64,000 nt of DNA, from positions 17,378,603 to 17,442,602 of the forward strand of contig OX457027.1 of NCBI GenBank assembly GCA_949752745.1, read 5' to 3'. Positions 24,785-36,685 of this stretch are shown here, in pieces; within the stretch, counting starts at the first letter, position 1, and each line of letters starts with the position of its first letter. The DNA comes from Protula sp. h YS-2021. Its lineage: Eukaryota; Annelida; Polychaeta; Sabellida; Serpulidae. Made by a program: the position numbers and the translations under genes. The notes under the pieces are model-generated. The model was given only the letters and a program-made list of their open reading frames with translations, was not told the DNA's origin and ran no database searches.

Positions 24785-25671
24785 CTATTGTTCTTTATCT
24801 GTTTTTCTCTTTTCCACCTCACTGTCCTCATCCACAGCACTTTTTTCATCGCTGATTTCATCATTCTCCACCTCGTCAAAGAATGCACCGTTTCTTCTTT
24901 TGGCCGCCTTTAGTGCCTTTGAATACTCGTAATGTTTTTCATCAACAAAGTAATTTAAGTCTTCTAAAATGGTTTGATAATGCTCGCTTTGTTCTAGGCG
25001 TTGGGTATATTTGAATAGTCTCATAAACAACTGTTTTAGTCGACGCTTATAAATGGGTCGAAAGTCATCACTTGCTCCTCCATGCGCATCTTTAAGCCCT
25101 TGTTCTTCATATTCTGAAACTTTTTCTTGAAATTTGTCAGCATGGTCATCGAAGACTTCTTGGACCATATCATACCAAACAGGGTCTGTTTCTGAACCAC
25201 TTTCAGAACTGCTGACATCATGAACCTCGCCACAATGTTTCATATGTTTTAATAAAGCTTCTTTACTGTGTATAATGCACCAAATTCTGTACCAACATGT
25301 GCATTCTTTTCAGTCATGTTGACGCTTTGACTTTCCACAGAAGACTCATCTAAAGTGTCCGTGATAGGCGCTTTAATAGGGTTTTCCATATCTATCTCCA
25401 TATCTCCTGCTGAAGTCTGTGCATGCATTAAGTGTCTTTTAAGACTTTGTGGCCAATGGTAAGATTTCGAACAAATGTTGTATTGATACATCCTTTCGGT
25501 TCCACATCCAGTTTCCAAATGATAAAAAAAGTCTTTGAGTGTCGATATATATATGACAACAACAGTAACAACAACACAACAAAAAAACGCAACGACAACA
25601 ACGTTTTTTCTATCATTTATATCAAGCCTTTCCAAAACAGGTTGTATGTTCTGAATACGTATCAAGCACAT
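24785..25671 (-). pseudogene. C2H2-type zinc-finger gene, frameshifted
   Basis: Two minus-strand frames (25249-25671 and 24785-25243) continue each other with a one-base shift near 25250. The first has a degenerate finger YQYNICSKSYHWPQSLKRHLMHA and an acidic linker. Around the junction a second finger-like stretch (SKEALLKHMKHCGEVH) appears in the second frame. The 152-residue C-terminal part has VWYDMVQEVFDDHADKFQEK, RPIYKRRLKQLFMRLFKYTQ and an acidic tail. The combination of fingers and a YRKxLR..L..YL helix pair reminds me of multicopy zinc-finger proteins in marine invertebrate genomes. Function unknown; an intron instead of a frameshift is possible. Confidence 0.5.
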
Positions 25672-25689
25672 ACAGTACCAAAAACAGAT

Positions 25690-26224
25690 GCCGTCACTTT
25701 ATGACGTCACTTCTGGCCAAAACAGATGATGTCACTTTTGTATCAAAAACAGACTGTCTGTTCTGAATACTTATCCAGACCCCTCTTTCAAATCGATGAA
25801 GGGTCATGATGTCACTTCCGGTCAGTTTTGTTTATCATTTATACCAGCCCCATACAGAACATACAGGTATGTTCTGTTTGCCCATCTAGAACAGACCACG
25901 GAGAACAGACCACTTACCACTACTGCTATGTGAATACCAATACCCGTAGTTCCACCGCATGTTGAGGAATTTATCTTCGGCTTTTCTTTTTGAAACATCT
26001 CATTCAATTTTATGTTGTAGTCGCCTTGTTAAAGCCAAAAGTTTACATTCAATGTTGCATAGAAATATACTTCTACGAGTGCTTAGTTGTTGCCTTCTTT
26101 GAATGTCGTCTTGTGTGACTAATCGTCTTGTCTGACATTTGGTATGAGACGACATTTCTAAACACCGTTGGTAAAAATGTATGGACGATATTTCTGGACA
26201 CCGTAGGACCCCCCCCCCCCCCCC
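25690..26224. other. Non-coding, with TGACGTCA and CACTTCCGG motifs
   Basis: Contains TATGACGTCACTTCTGG (25701), GATGTCACTTTTG and GATGTCACTTCCGGTCAG (25808), like the motifs in the Polinton TIR but not in the same order. A poly-C tract lies at 26210-26224. No gene is recognised. Confidence 0.5.
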
Positions 26225-26385
26225 GTTAAGGCGGGATATTGAGAATTTGGCATAGTTTAACATTTCATACAATTCTGAGAATTTTCTATTTTTGAACCCC
26301 CTAAGCGGGAAATAGAGATAATTGTATAGTTTTGACTTTCAGATAATTCTGAATATCTTTCATTTCTGGACGCCCCCAATCTTGC
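26225..26385 (+). repeat. Two diverged copies of the poly-C/TTCAGANNATTCTGAA module
   Basis: Each has ATTTGGCATAG or ATTGTATAG, TTTCA(G/T)A(T/C)AATTCTGA, a TTTCATTT-like stretch and a GAACCCCC/GACGCCCCC end, matching the order of the tandem in the Polinton TIR. The sequence is older and outside any Polinton. Confidence 0.65.
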
Positions 26386-26419
26386 TGTTTTTTGTATATA
26401 AGGCAGATATGTCAGTCTC

Positions 26420-27280
26420 AATATCGCATAACTTCCCAACTACGTTAAGACAGTTTATAAGTCTTATGCCGGTGGGCACTCCAGCGTTTTTCAGTCGTGT
26501 TTCTCTCTTGCCGATAAAGTCAGATGGTTGGCGGCTTGTCAAAGACTTGTCGCATCTCTACAATTCCTATGCCTCACCCAGGGGTACACCCCAGTTGATC
26601 AAAACTACCCTAAGTTAGGCATGTGGGCGGTGTCAGTGGATTTTTCCGATACATATCTACACGTTCCGATGAACGAAGCGTCACGTCGTTTTCTTGCGTT
26701 TACGGTTGCGGATCAGAGTTATTGATTTCTCACACTACGATTCGGATTATCGACGGCCGCGTTTGTTTTTACTCAGTTTATGAAGGTAGTCAAGAGGTGG
26801 AGTCGGCAGGTAGGATTGCTGCTGTTCCAATATCTCGACGATTGGGCGTTAGTAAGTGCGGACAGGCAGGTGCTTCTAACCCAGTTGCATCTTCTGTTAG
26901 GCCGGAGGGAGTTATTGGGGCTACTAGCCAATCGCAACAAGTTGGAGTTGGTTCCTGGTCAGAAAATAGAGTTTCAGGGAGAGTTGTTAGAGTTTGTGCG
27001 CTCCAAATCTTTTCCCACGCAAAGTCGCGTTCGGTAAATAATGTCACAGATTGCCAAGGAAGATCTCGCACAAAGAGGCCCCTTGTCTCCTGCTGTTAGC
27101 TCCCGACCTTCTGCGTCAATCTCATTGGAATGATTTTCATCCAAATCCTCAGTTGTTTCGACTGAAATTTTTGATGCATAAGTTTTCCTTCCTGAAATCT
27201 AAGGGGTTTTCCCAGGAAGTTCACCAGAGAATGGACAGAATTCATAAGGATTCTACGAGCAAGGGTGTCGGTTAGATCGA
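26420..27280 (+). pseudogene. DIRS reverse transcriptase/RNase H, broken
   Basis: Pieces in three frames: VGTPAFFSRVSLLPIKSDGW (26470), AVSVDFSDTYLHVPMNEAS (26630; palm motif A), LLFQYLDDWALVSADRQ (26820; YLDD catalytic motif), then FLKSKGFSQEVHQRMDRIHK at 27190. The same segments are found in the element at 37.6-39.8 kb. Frameshifts near 26620 and 26750 disable it, and the RNase H region is largely deleted after 27040. Confidence 0.85.
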
Positions 27281-27289
27281 TTGTAACGT

Positions 27290-28000
27290 ACCGCTCCGCT
27301 CTCATGTTCATTTTGAAGCGAGCATCCGGTTATGATATGTTATCCTGTGAAGTATCCTGTTAGTCAGGTCAATAGTTCGTGGGAGGCGATGTTTATTGGG
27401 TAAGACGCACATTGTGACTAAGGGCTTGTGTACGTTTAAGCAGATTGTGATTCCGGCCTTGCCGGGGTTACGGTCACGTGGCGGTGTCGAAACAGTATCC
27501 CTATGCCCAGTCTCCCTACTACGTGCGTACATGAAATGATCGGTTGCATATCACGGCACGTTGCAGTGTCGTTTGTTTGTATATTTGATGATTAGTATTA
27601 CGGTACATTTATCCAAAGCGTCTATTTTGAATTATATCAAAGAAAACCATATTGTTAGCACATGATGATATAATTAGAGCCTGAAGATGTCATTCAGAAG
27701 CGATTGTCAATTAAAGCTCATCAGGTGAGACATGTGGCCACTCCTTGCGCAATGCTCATGGCGTTTCAATGTGTGAATTGTTGCGGGTTGGCTCTTGGGC
27801 ATCGCCTAACACCTTTATTAAGCATTGTTTGCGAGAATATACAACTGATGCGTTAAATAATTTGCATAGTCTTGGCCCTTTTGTTGCTGAATTAGTGATT
27901 CATAATAATAGGCCTCCTTCTTGCAGGGCTCCCAGCAGTCGCATGGAAAGCAACTTTACAAGAAGAAGAAGAAGAAGGCCAGACGCAGCTCTGATCTGCA
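27290..28000 (+). pseudogene. DIRS tyrosine recombinase, broken
   Basis: Remnants in several frames: LKRASGYDM (27315), TKGLCTFKQIV (27420), KAHQVRHVATPCAM (27713, with the H-x-x-R catalytic box), and VGSWASPNTFIKHCLREYT (27787). In the sister element the last motif reads TFIKHYLQEY. The putative nucleophile tyrosine is therefore Cys here, which would inactivate the enzyme in addition to the stops. Confidence 0.75.
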
Positions 28001-28179
28001 GCGACAGCATGTCAACTTGTCTATCACTTGACTGTTCCCTTGTCGACCCGACGCAGTGCAGTTGTACCATGATCTGGGTTTTTGGACAGTGCGGTTTTGC
28101 ACATGGTATATTGCTGCTGTGGCGGGTAGGCAACGGCTGTAGTTCATTGTTGCACATTGTTGTCTGTTTTCTCACACTC

Positions 28180-28660
28180 CTCTCTTTGTAAATGGGGATC
28201 GCACGCTCGCATGATAATGTCAGTTTGATCGAGTTTAAGTATAGTTCATTATGGACATTTCGTGGTGAAATCCCACTGAATATTATTAATTGTTAAATTA
28301 AAACTGAACTGTTTAATTTCTTAATGCTCATTTTTGTGACTGAAATATCTTGTAGACGTACAAGACATCACTTGATTTGTACCCAGCTCCCCATCAGTTG
28401 GGATCGTCTGGTACGATAAGTTGGGTATGGTTCGATCACATGATAGAAAATGCAGCTTGCGCTGACTGGTCGGTTGGTTGACAGGCATTGTAAACATTGC
28501 AACAGAGCTCCTAGTAAGGATACGCATGTGGTGTTATGTGTTCCACTGATTTTTTTTATTACTATCGATCGCGATAACCATTGATTAATACACTGGAAAA
28601 TATAGTGATGGCTTCTATGTCTACAAGATGTTTTACTCATAAAATGAGTATTAAGAAACT
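28180..28660 (+). repeat. DIRS terminal repeat (right end of first DIRS)
   Basis: GATCGCGATAACCATTGATT at 28571, TGACTGGTCGGTTGGTTGAC at 28464 and GGTTCGATCACATGA at 28428 match 42180-42370 in direct orientation and 35890-36030 in inverted orientation. Confidence 0.8.
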
Positions 28661-28788
28661 AAATACTTCAGATGAAATGTGAATGGTTTCATGCAGTAGG
28701 CTAAACTTAGATGAATTTGATAGACATTTGTACAAAAATCTGCTTGTCTTTTGTGAAGAAAGAGGACTTATTTTTTCCTGCGTTTCTG

Positions 28789-31045
28789 TCATGTCTTCAA
28801 CAATGCAGAACAATATGCAGATCACATTGTGATGATACTCGTGCAGCACCAATGAAAAACATACGCATGAAAAGGTTAGCTGATGAGTAAGATGAACCTC
28901 CTGCAAAGATACAAAAGAAGACAAATATTAAGACAAAAACTAAGACACAAACGAAGAAACAAACAAAGGATGTAATGTAAGTGGGTAAACGGTAGAAGAA
29001 TAAGTCTTGGTGGACATACACATCAAAAAGTGTTTGAATCTGAAAATGGATCCGACTTGGTACTGGAAATGCGACAGCAAGAAAATCGCATCACACGATA
29101 TTTGAGAGATAGATTAGACAGTGGAATAAAATGGTTCATTGTCGTTTTAGCTCAATTCAAGAAAATAACAAAAATTGAACAGGAAGTGTTGGTAGAAAGT
29201 GTTGATAACACTCATCTGAGCACTCAGACTTATAGAGCATTCATTGAAATAGATTTTGATCAACGATTTGCCAAACACATTCAAGGATTTGCTCAATAAG
29301 TTTGATGAGCATGAACGTCAAGAATTTGGATGGGTGTTTTATAAGATTCTTCAGACTGAAGTTTATGCAGCTACATTAGGGTGGTATCAACATCAAGAAC
29401 ACAAACAATAACTGCTTCCTATAGTCTATATTAGCTAATCTACATCCAATGCATAAACATGTAAATTTGGTGTGGAAATATTAACCGTTTGAGCATGAGC
29501 TGAATGTAGAAGATTAATCAAATTCCTTAATTTGAGAAGATGAACAACATTTCCATCAATGTTTTTGGTTGGGAAAATCAAGTTGTGGTAGCCACACAAG
29601 TCGCACGAGTCAACATAACAGTGACACTGAAATGAACTTACCGCTCGTCAGTGACAATGAGAAGAGACGTTATTGTCTGATTAAGAACTTTATCGTATAA
29701 AACACGATGGTAAAACGTTTTACTGCTTCAATTGTCTCCATGGAATTATGCAACAAACATCGTTAAGTTTGTAGGAAGCATGGAGCACAGCGATTGTCAT
29801 TTCCAAAGAATACAATCATTCGATTCAAGGCCATTGCAAAACAGCAAAAGACACCCTTTGTCATGTATGCTAACTTACAATACTGTACAGAGAAACAGGT
29901 GGTTGGTCGTTACCAATATCACAAGGCTAATAGTTTTGCCAATGTTATCGTCAGCGTATATGAGAAGCGTGATCCTGTGCTTTACCGTGGAGACAATGCT
30001 GTCCACAAATTTCTACAGTATATGTTGGATGGACGTAGTCACATTGTGAATCGATTGAACAATCCAAAACCCATTGAAATGCATGCTGAGGATAAGAAAC
30101 AGTTTGCTCAAGCTACTCATTGTTACATTTTCGTGATCACGTTATTGGAAAACAGTGAATGCAGCCTACAGTATCGCTTAGGAAAGGATCAGCAAAGAAA
30201 GAGAGATTCATTCATCATTCCTGTCCTATTTCACAACCTACAAGAATATGACAGTCATCTTTTAATGGAGAGTAAAGAACAATTCAAACACTTGAAGCTG
30301 TCAACCATTCCCAACAATATTGAAAAGTACATTGCGATTACCATGGACAAACTAAAATTCATCGACTCCTACCAATTCATGGGAGCATCCAAAAACTAGT
30401 AGCCAACTTAGCGGCTGAAGGCAAAGATAAGTTTCGGAATATGACTGCTTATGTGCGCAACCATCAGCAACAAGAGTTACTTTTGAGAAAAGGAGTATAT
30501 CTCTATGACTGTGTTGATGAATTCTCCAAGTTTGCAGAAACAAAGCTTCCACAACAAAAACTTTTATTTCCTGAAGAAGGAATTAGGATTGTGCTCATGC
30601 ATGGGTCTGGAATGTATTCCACTGGAACTACTTTGGAGAGTATCATGATCTGTGCCTGAAACAGATGTGCTGCTGTTGGCAGATGTGATTGAAAATTTTA
30701 GAAATATGTGTCTCAGCATATATGAAGTGGATCCTGCTCATTACAACACAGCTAAGCTGAAACATACCAAGGTTCAACTGGAATTGTTAGATGATACATG
30801 TATCAACTGGTAGAGCAGAGTCTGCGAGGAGGTATTTCAGTTATTACTCACAAGTATATAAAAGCCAACAACCCTTACATTCCAGACTATGATGTGACCA
30901 AGTCAACAAACTACATCATGTACTTTGACGCCAAGAATCTCTATAGGTGGATTATGTTACTGAGTTAGAATGTGGATTTGCATGGGTAGAAGATCTAGAA
31001 TCTCTGGACTACATGAAACTGAGCGAAGATACTGAGACAGGATGT
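28789..31045 (+). pseudogene. Ancient Polinton polB, N-terminal and central parts
   Basis: Translated pieces align in order with the intact polymerase: FESENGSDLVLEMRQQENRI (29030), FPKNTIIRFKAIAKQQKTPF (29800), LFHNLQEYDSHLLME (30225), a DVLLLADVIENFR-like segment (30665) and a MYFDAKNLY motif A remnant (30920). The Exo I acids are lost (YADFECF has become YANLQYC). The zinc module is partly deleted (CYIF). There are many stops and frameshifts. This is an older relative, not a copy of either recent element. Confidence 0.85.
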
Positions 31046-31429
31046 AAACACCGCCGGCGTTTAGGAAAAATTAATTTTGTTGCAAACATACCGCAGTACA
31101 TGTTTGGTTTTGACATATAATCGACGTTTTCTTTGAACGTCTTGCCTTTTTTTAGTGGGTATGACACAGAAGGGAATGTTAGTTTCTTCGGGGGAGCGGG
31201 TTATTAACTCTCTTGTTTAGTTATAAAGGCGTGTAGCGTTCTTTCGACGTTTTGTAACGTATTTTACCCTTTAGGTGAATTTTAGCGTCTTTCTAGAGTT
31301 TTTTATTGTTTAAGAGGTTGTTCGCATAGCAGGAACATTTTTCTTGTTTGATATAGACAGTAGCAGTAAAGAAAAGCGGTACTTCGTTTTATGTTAAAAT
31401 TACGTAGTTTCCATCATCAAAATCAACTT

Positions 31430-32170
31430 TTTATCCTATATTGTGTTAAGGGCTTTCTCCATATGTCTCGCAGCTGTTTTGACTGTTTAAATCTTAAAAT
31501 AAAATAAAGTTCTGAGTGTTTTACAAGTTCGCTTCTTTTTGGCGTTTTTATGTCAGAAAGGGAGCGAAATTTTGTAGGGGAGCGAAAAGCTGACCAATAG
31601 CAAGTGCGCTTTGTTCGGGTCACGTGATCAGCACTGTAGTCTCGCTCCATTCCAGTTTGGGCTTTATTTAACTCGAGATATCAAAGCTGTATTTAACCTA
31701 AATGTTATTCCATTGAGCGAAACATAGTTTGTCTTAGGCCAGTGTTGTGTTCAACTTGGTTTCAGCTTATATACGCGTCTGTAAAGAAGCTTTTAGCTTT
31801 ACCTTTTTCTGTTTTTCAATCGTCCCTTCTTTAATGTTAAAATCAAATGCCATACGTTCAATTTTAAATTGTTTTAATATCACACGGTGTTATTTGCATG
31901 TTTAATATCAGTTTAATGCGTTTCATACAAAGCAGGAGCAAATGGTTTTTATATTGGTGTAACCTTTTCTTTAAGCTGTAACTGGATAATTTGAGGTTCT
32001 TTTGCCAGCTTATCCTATATTGTGTTAAGTACTTTCTCCATATGTCTCGCAGCTGTTTTAACTGTTTAAATCTTAAAATAGAATAAAGTTCTGAGTGTTT
32101 TACAAGTTCGCTTCTTTCTGGCGTTTTTATGTCAGAAAGGGCGCGAAATTTTCTAGGGGAGCGAAAAGCA
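31430..32170 (+). repeat. 160-bp direct repeat pair
   Basis: TCCTATATTGTGTTAAG...CTTTCTCCATATGTCTCGC through GCGTTTTTATGTCAGAAAGG and AGGGGAGCGAAAAGC occurs at about 31434-31593 and 32012-32170, 578 bases apart and about 93% alike by eye. A short inverted copy (CTCAGAACTTTATTCTATTT) follows at 32171. Long-terminal-repeat-like in spacing but with no coding interior. Confidence 0.7.
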
Positions 32171-32339
32171 CTCAGAACTTTATTCTATTTTTTACTGTGC
32201 AGTGGCAATGGAAATTAGTAAACTTCTTTGCACCTGTGGCAAAAGTTTTCAACTAGACTGTCGGTAAATTTTTATTACTTTAATAAGTGGACAAGCGAAG
32301 CACCTCTGTTTTTTAAAAACCAAAGTTGTTCATATACAT

Positions 32340-32700
32340 ATTACTTATTACGGTTGCACTCATTTGATTCAGGTCTAGTTAATATGTCTAAAGATCATAT
32401 GCCTACGCATGAGTCACAAATTTTTCCACGAGGGGAGTCAGTCTGTGGAAAAACCAATATGATATTACGGCTGCAGTCATGTGAGTCTGTTTCAGTGCTA
32501 GATATTCTAGGAAATGTTTAATATGTCTAGCATAATTGTTCTAGGAAATGTTTATTATGTCTAGCATATGCCTACACATGAATCAAAAAATTTTCACACG
32601 AGGAAGGGGGGAGCCTGTCGGTGGGAAAACCCATGACATATTACGGCTGCACTCATATGAGCCTGATTCACGTCTAGTTGTTCTAGGATATGATTGATAT
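32340..32700 (+). repeat. Three imperfect tandem units
   Basis: Each begins near TATTACGG(T/C)TGCA(C/G)TCAT(T/G/A), runs through TCAG.TCTAG and TATGTCTA, and contains ATGCCTAC(G/A)CATGA(G/A)TCA and GTCTGTGGAAAAACC-like segments. Confidence 0.6.
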
Positions 32701-33564
32701 GACTAAACATCATATGTCGGCAGTAGGAAATATTGGCACATGTCTCATATTAACATCCGCCTACACTGTTTATACATGTCTAGAGTTATTTTTCAGTGTA
32801 GTGCTACATTTCTGTGAGACAACTTCTGCGCTAAGCATGGGCTCACTCCATTTTAACCCTTGCCGTTTTGGCGTGAGAACTGTTTGAAGCAAAAATGACT
32901 ATGGATATCTGCAAAAGGTTTTTTACAAGATAGTAAAGGAAACTTTTGGATTTATCCCATCCGGAACATGCTCAGAATTCTCTGAAACGAATAAATATGG
33001 AAAAAGCATATTGTAGAAGGATGGCGGTTGAAAGCGATTGAACATGTGCACTTTAAGTGTACTACACGCTTTAATTTATGCTATGTGGAGTGGTCAACTT
33101 TCAAGGTCAGAAGATTAGTATTCGTTATTTGTCATATATACTGCCTACAACTCTACATGCGGACAATTTCTGTGTTGACTGAAAGTAGACAGGGTACACA
33201 ATGCCCGCTTATACTGTGTACTGTTCCACCTGCCCAGGTTGTGCAGTTGTGACCAAATACTTCATTTTCATTGCAAAGACAACAGAGCGCACGAACACAG
33301 AATCATCTTTAACTAAAAAAAAACGCCTACGGTGTTTTAACAGGGCCACTAGCTGATATGAAGGAATGCAAAAAAAATGACTGATGTATGAATCTTGTTG
33401 AATGTTTTTAAGTGGTTGACAAACGACACTCCTGCACTTCCCAAGCGGGGTGGGGGTTCAAAAATTACAGTTGCTCAGAATAGTCTGAAACGGATAAATA
33501 TATAAAAAAATCACGAAATATCCCACGGTGGGGGGACGGGTGGGTGGCCCAGTTTTCTTGTTTA

Positions 33565-34020
33565 TTCCCTATTCAGAGGCAAAACTACTTTTCAGTGACA
33601 CAGCGAGTTTGTGCTATGACATACCAACCAGAGACATTTACAATAATCTGCAACAGTATAGTCATCTTTTTTATACAAGTGATTATCCAAAGGATAATTT
33701 CCTGTATTCCACTGTGAATAAGAAATTGTTGGGGAGTTGTTGGGAGTACCAATTGAAGAGTATGTAGGGCTTCTAGCGATTATGTACAGTTTGTTGTATG
33801 GTGGACAAGAGAAACATACTGCTTAGGACATCACACGCGCTTGTCAGAGGCGAAGGACACAATCTCAAAACAAGAATAGCTTATTTAGCGAAGAGCAATG
33901 ATACGTTGCGAGAAAAACATCATTCGAAGTCATAAACATCTAATTTTTCAGAGGAGATTGTGAAGGTTGGCCTATCACCACTTGATGACAGGCGCTATGT
34001 GTTGGATGATGGTTAGCTCC
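33565..34020 (+). pseudogene. Ancient Polinton polB, C-terminal part
   Basis: AKLLFSDTASLCYDI (motif C, with the second Asp of DTDS changed to Ala), HLFYTSDYPKDNFLYSTVN, then LLYGGQEKHTA after a shift. These correspond to the last 200 residues of the intact polymerase. It ends just before a PC4-like remnant, the same order as in the recent elements. Confidence 0.8.
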
Positions 34021-34140
34021 GTTAGCTACGTTAGTTCATGGGTATTACAGAGCTCATAGTGCAACTTATAGAGCACGAGTTAAAATGCGCCCGCCTTCAG
34101 AAACAACAATCATTCTGTATCAAGCTGTTGAAGAGTGAAC

Positions 34141-34727
34141 ATGTCTGCAGTGAGTGAACAACAACTGACATCTACGATAATACCTACAGCAAAGTCTGAG
34201 ACAATACCTACAGCAATGCCTACAGCAAAGTCTCAGACAATTTCTACAGCAAAGATTAAGACAGTCTCAGTTGAAGCCACTACCACTGCAACAGCTTCAA
34301 AGGCAGTCACAGTTTAGAAGGATGAAAAGAGTTCAGTGTTCGCCTACAGTTACTATGTCACAGTGTAAAAAGCGAAAAATGAAGTTTAAGGCAGAGCCTA
34401 AAGTCAAGCGAGGACCTGAGCGTAATGCTGTTACCACTGCAAAACCTATGAAGATGAGTGTAGATGATTTACCGGTTATGACATCCATTAATACAAAAAA
34501 ATATTAAAGTGGTAAAATATCAACAGGACGTGATGGTTAACATTCGTAAATATATCACGGATCATGCATCCTACCAAAAAATCCTCATCATGCATCCTAC
34601 CAAGAAGGGAATTTCGTTGATATTGAAAGAACAGCAAATGCTGAAGAAGCAAATGACGTCAGTGGATCACGTGCTTCAACAGCTTGATGCATACACATGC
34701 TGTGCCATGCAGAAGATGGTTCAGTAG
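34141..34727 (+). pseudogene. Ancient PC4-like gene
   Basis: An N-terminal part with repeated TAKS(E/Q)TI units (34141-34316), a shifted basic middle (KKRKMKFKAEPKVKRG), a stop at 34505, then VMVNIRKYITDH, PTKKGISLILKEQQMLKKQM. The last two strings match the PC4-like gene at 11999. Synteny with polB supports an old Polinton. Confidence 0.7.
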
Positions 34728-34779
34728 AACTCATCATCCATTTTGAGCTCAAACCCCATATAATCCTGTCTCAGTATCT

Positions 34780-35290
34780 TCACTCACTTTCATGTAGTCC
34801 ACAGATTCTGAATCTGCCACCCAAACTCTGTGACATATTCCACCCATAGAGATTGTTAGCGTCAAAGTACATGATGTATTTTGTTGACTTGGTCACATCA
34901 TAGTCTGGAATGTAGGGGTTGTTGGCTTTTATATACTTGTGTGTAATAACTGAAATACCTAATAGCAGACCTTGCTCTACAGTTTGATATATGTCATTAT
35001 CCTCTATAAATTCCAATTGAACCTTGGTATATGTCACCATTGCGTCCCATGTCAGATCGGGTGCCGTATAGTAATGAGCAGGATCCAATTCATATTTGCT
35101 GAGACACATATCTCTAAAATTTTCAATCACATCTGCCCACAACAACACATCTGTTTTCAAACAGAGGTCAATGTACTATCTAAAGCTGTTGCAGTGGAAT
35201 ACATTCCAGACCTGTTGTTCATGAACACAATCCTCATCACTAATTCCTACTTCAGACAATAGACTGTAAAAGTCTTCTTGTTCAAACGAG
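34780..35290 (-). pseudogene. Inverted fragment of ancient polB
   Basis: The minus-strand frame MKTDVLLWADVIENFRDMCL through THKYIKANNPYIPDYDVTKS to YFDANNLYGWNMSQS duplicates the 30660-31020 region in the opposite orientation. It is better preserved than the direct copy, so it represents a second element or an inverted duplication. Confidence 0.8.
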
Positions 35291-35824
35291 ATTTGCAACG
35301 CTTAGCACAAAAGGTCTAAAGACCATTAAGAAAACGTCATCACTTTCATCTAAGATTTCAACTATTATCCATTGTTCTTAACCTAAGCCCTGAAGGTTAA
35401 CTTCAATCAACAAATGAACACTGAGGAGAACAGAATTTCCATCGACTGTAAGAATTAATTGGCATCCACAATTTTGATACTGAACAAGTCCGAGTCAATA
35501 CCTGTAAGATAAGTTGGTGTGGTCAAAAGCTTCTAAATCTTGATTTGAAGAACGTGTACCCCCAACTTGTAGTTCAGGAAGACTGACGAAAATTCGTTAC
35601 TTGTGGCATTTTCTTAAAATAATCTAGTTTACTAAGTGCTATCGAGTTAAGTGTTAACTGTAACAGATACTCTATGGAGCAATTTAAATGGCATGATAAT
35701 AACCAAAACCGATGATGACAATAAAATGGACCAAGATGAACCCGAAGTTCGTGTGTGCACTTGCAAAACTTTGAAACTGGCCGGCAAAAACAATATGGAT
35801 TCTCTTCCAGGATGATCTGCAGTA
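35291..35824. other. No feature recognised
   Basis: AT-rich sequence with no recognisable coding similarity, tandem repeat or promoter. Confidence 0.5.
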
Positions 35825-36180
35825 TTTAAATTCTTAATACTCATTTTTATGAGTAAAATATCTTGTAGACGAAGAAGCCATGGGTTTTCCAATGTGCTAA
35901 ACATTGGTTATCGCGATCTAGAATAATAAAAATTGCCGTGAAACACATATATAGCACCACAAAGGTACCCTTACCACAACCGACCAGTCAGCGTGGGTGC
36001 AGTTCTTGTCATATGATCGAACCATATTCAAATTATCGTACCAGACGATCCCAATAAATGGGGAGGTGGGTGGGTACCATTCGAGTGTCTTCTTCGTCTA
36101 CAAGATATTTTACTCATAAAAATGAACATGAAGAAATTAAATACTTCAGTTTTAATTTCGAAAATGTCGGCTTGTAGACA
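35825..36180 (-). repeat. Left terminal repeat of second DIRS
   Basis: GGTTATCGCGATCTAGAAT at 35906, CGACCAGTCAGCG at 35979 and ATGATCGAACCATATTC at 36012 are the inverted complement of 42180-42370. TACTCATTTTTATGAGTAAA flanks it and recurs near 36105. Confidence 0.8.
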
Positions 36181-36685
36181 ATGAAGCAATCATTATGGGA
36201 GACTCGAACTGGCGGTGGGAATTGAATACTCAATGCATACGAACTGGTTGACACGCTGTCTACAAGACATTATGTCGTACAGAAAGCAGAAATAAAATAA
36301 CTAAATTCCATTTATCCTTTTAATTTCAGTGGGGGAGTCCCCGCGTAGTGCCCATTCAGTATCAATTAACACTATTCAGTGGGGTTTCACCAGGAACTGC
36401 CCAATGTGAACAATACATAGCTCGATTAAACTAACATTATCAGCGAGCGTCCCCCTCTTTCCACAAAGAGAGAAATGCCGACAGGTAGTGTACTACAGAT
36501 GTTGTCGACCCGTCGTAATAGCGTATTATACCATGTGCAACACTGTCCAAAAACAAGATCATGGTACAACTGCACTGCGTCGGGTCGGCAAGAGACCAGT
36601 CACGTGACAGGCAAGTTGACATGCTGTCGCTGTAGATCCGAACTGCGTCTCAACCCAAAATACATTTGGTGGCCTTCTTCTTCTT

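Larger units (their letters stand above)
26420..28660 (+). mobile_element. DIRS-type retrotransposon, 5' truncated
   Basis: Reverse transcriptase, RNase H remnant and tyrosine recombinase lie in order on the plus strand, followed by a terminal repeat (about 28370-28640) that is inverted relative to 35890-36060 and direct to 42180-42410. Lack of an integrase and presence of a tyrosine recombinase with inverted termini define DIRS elements. The gag region is missing and the frames are shifted. Confidence 0.85.
31046..33560. other. Insertion of unknown origin in the ancient polB
   Basis: It separates polB motif A (about 30930) from motif C (33590) and has replaced the motif B region. It contains a 160-bp direct repeat (about 31430-31590 and 32009-32170), then three imperfect about-150-bp units at 32345-32700 (ATTACGGCTGCA(C/G)TCAT, TCTAGTT...AATATGTCTA), and a poly-C-type module near 33470. 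No coding sequence is recognised. Confidence 0.55.
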
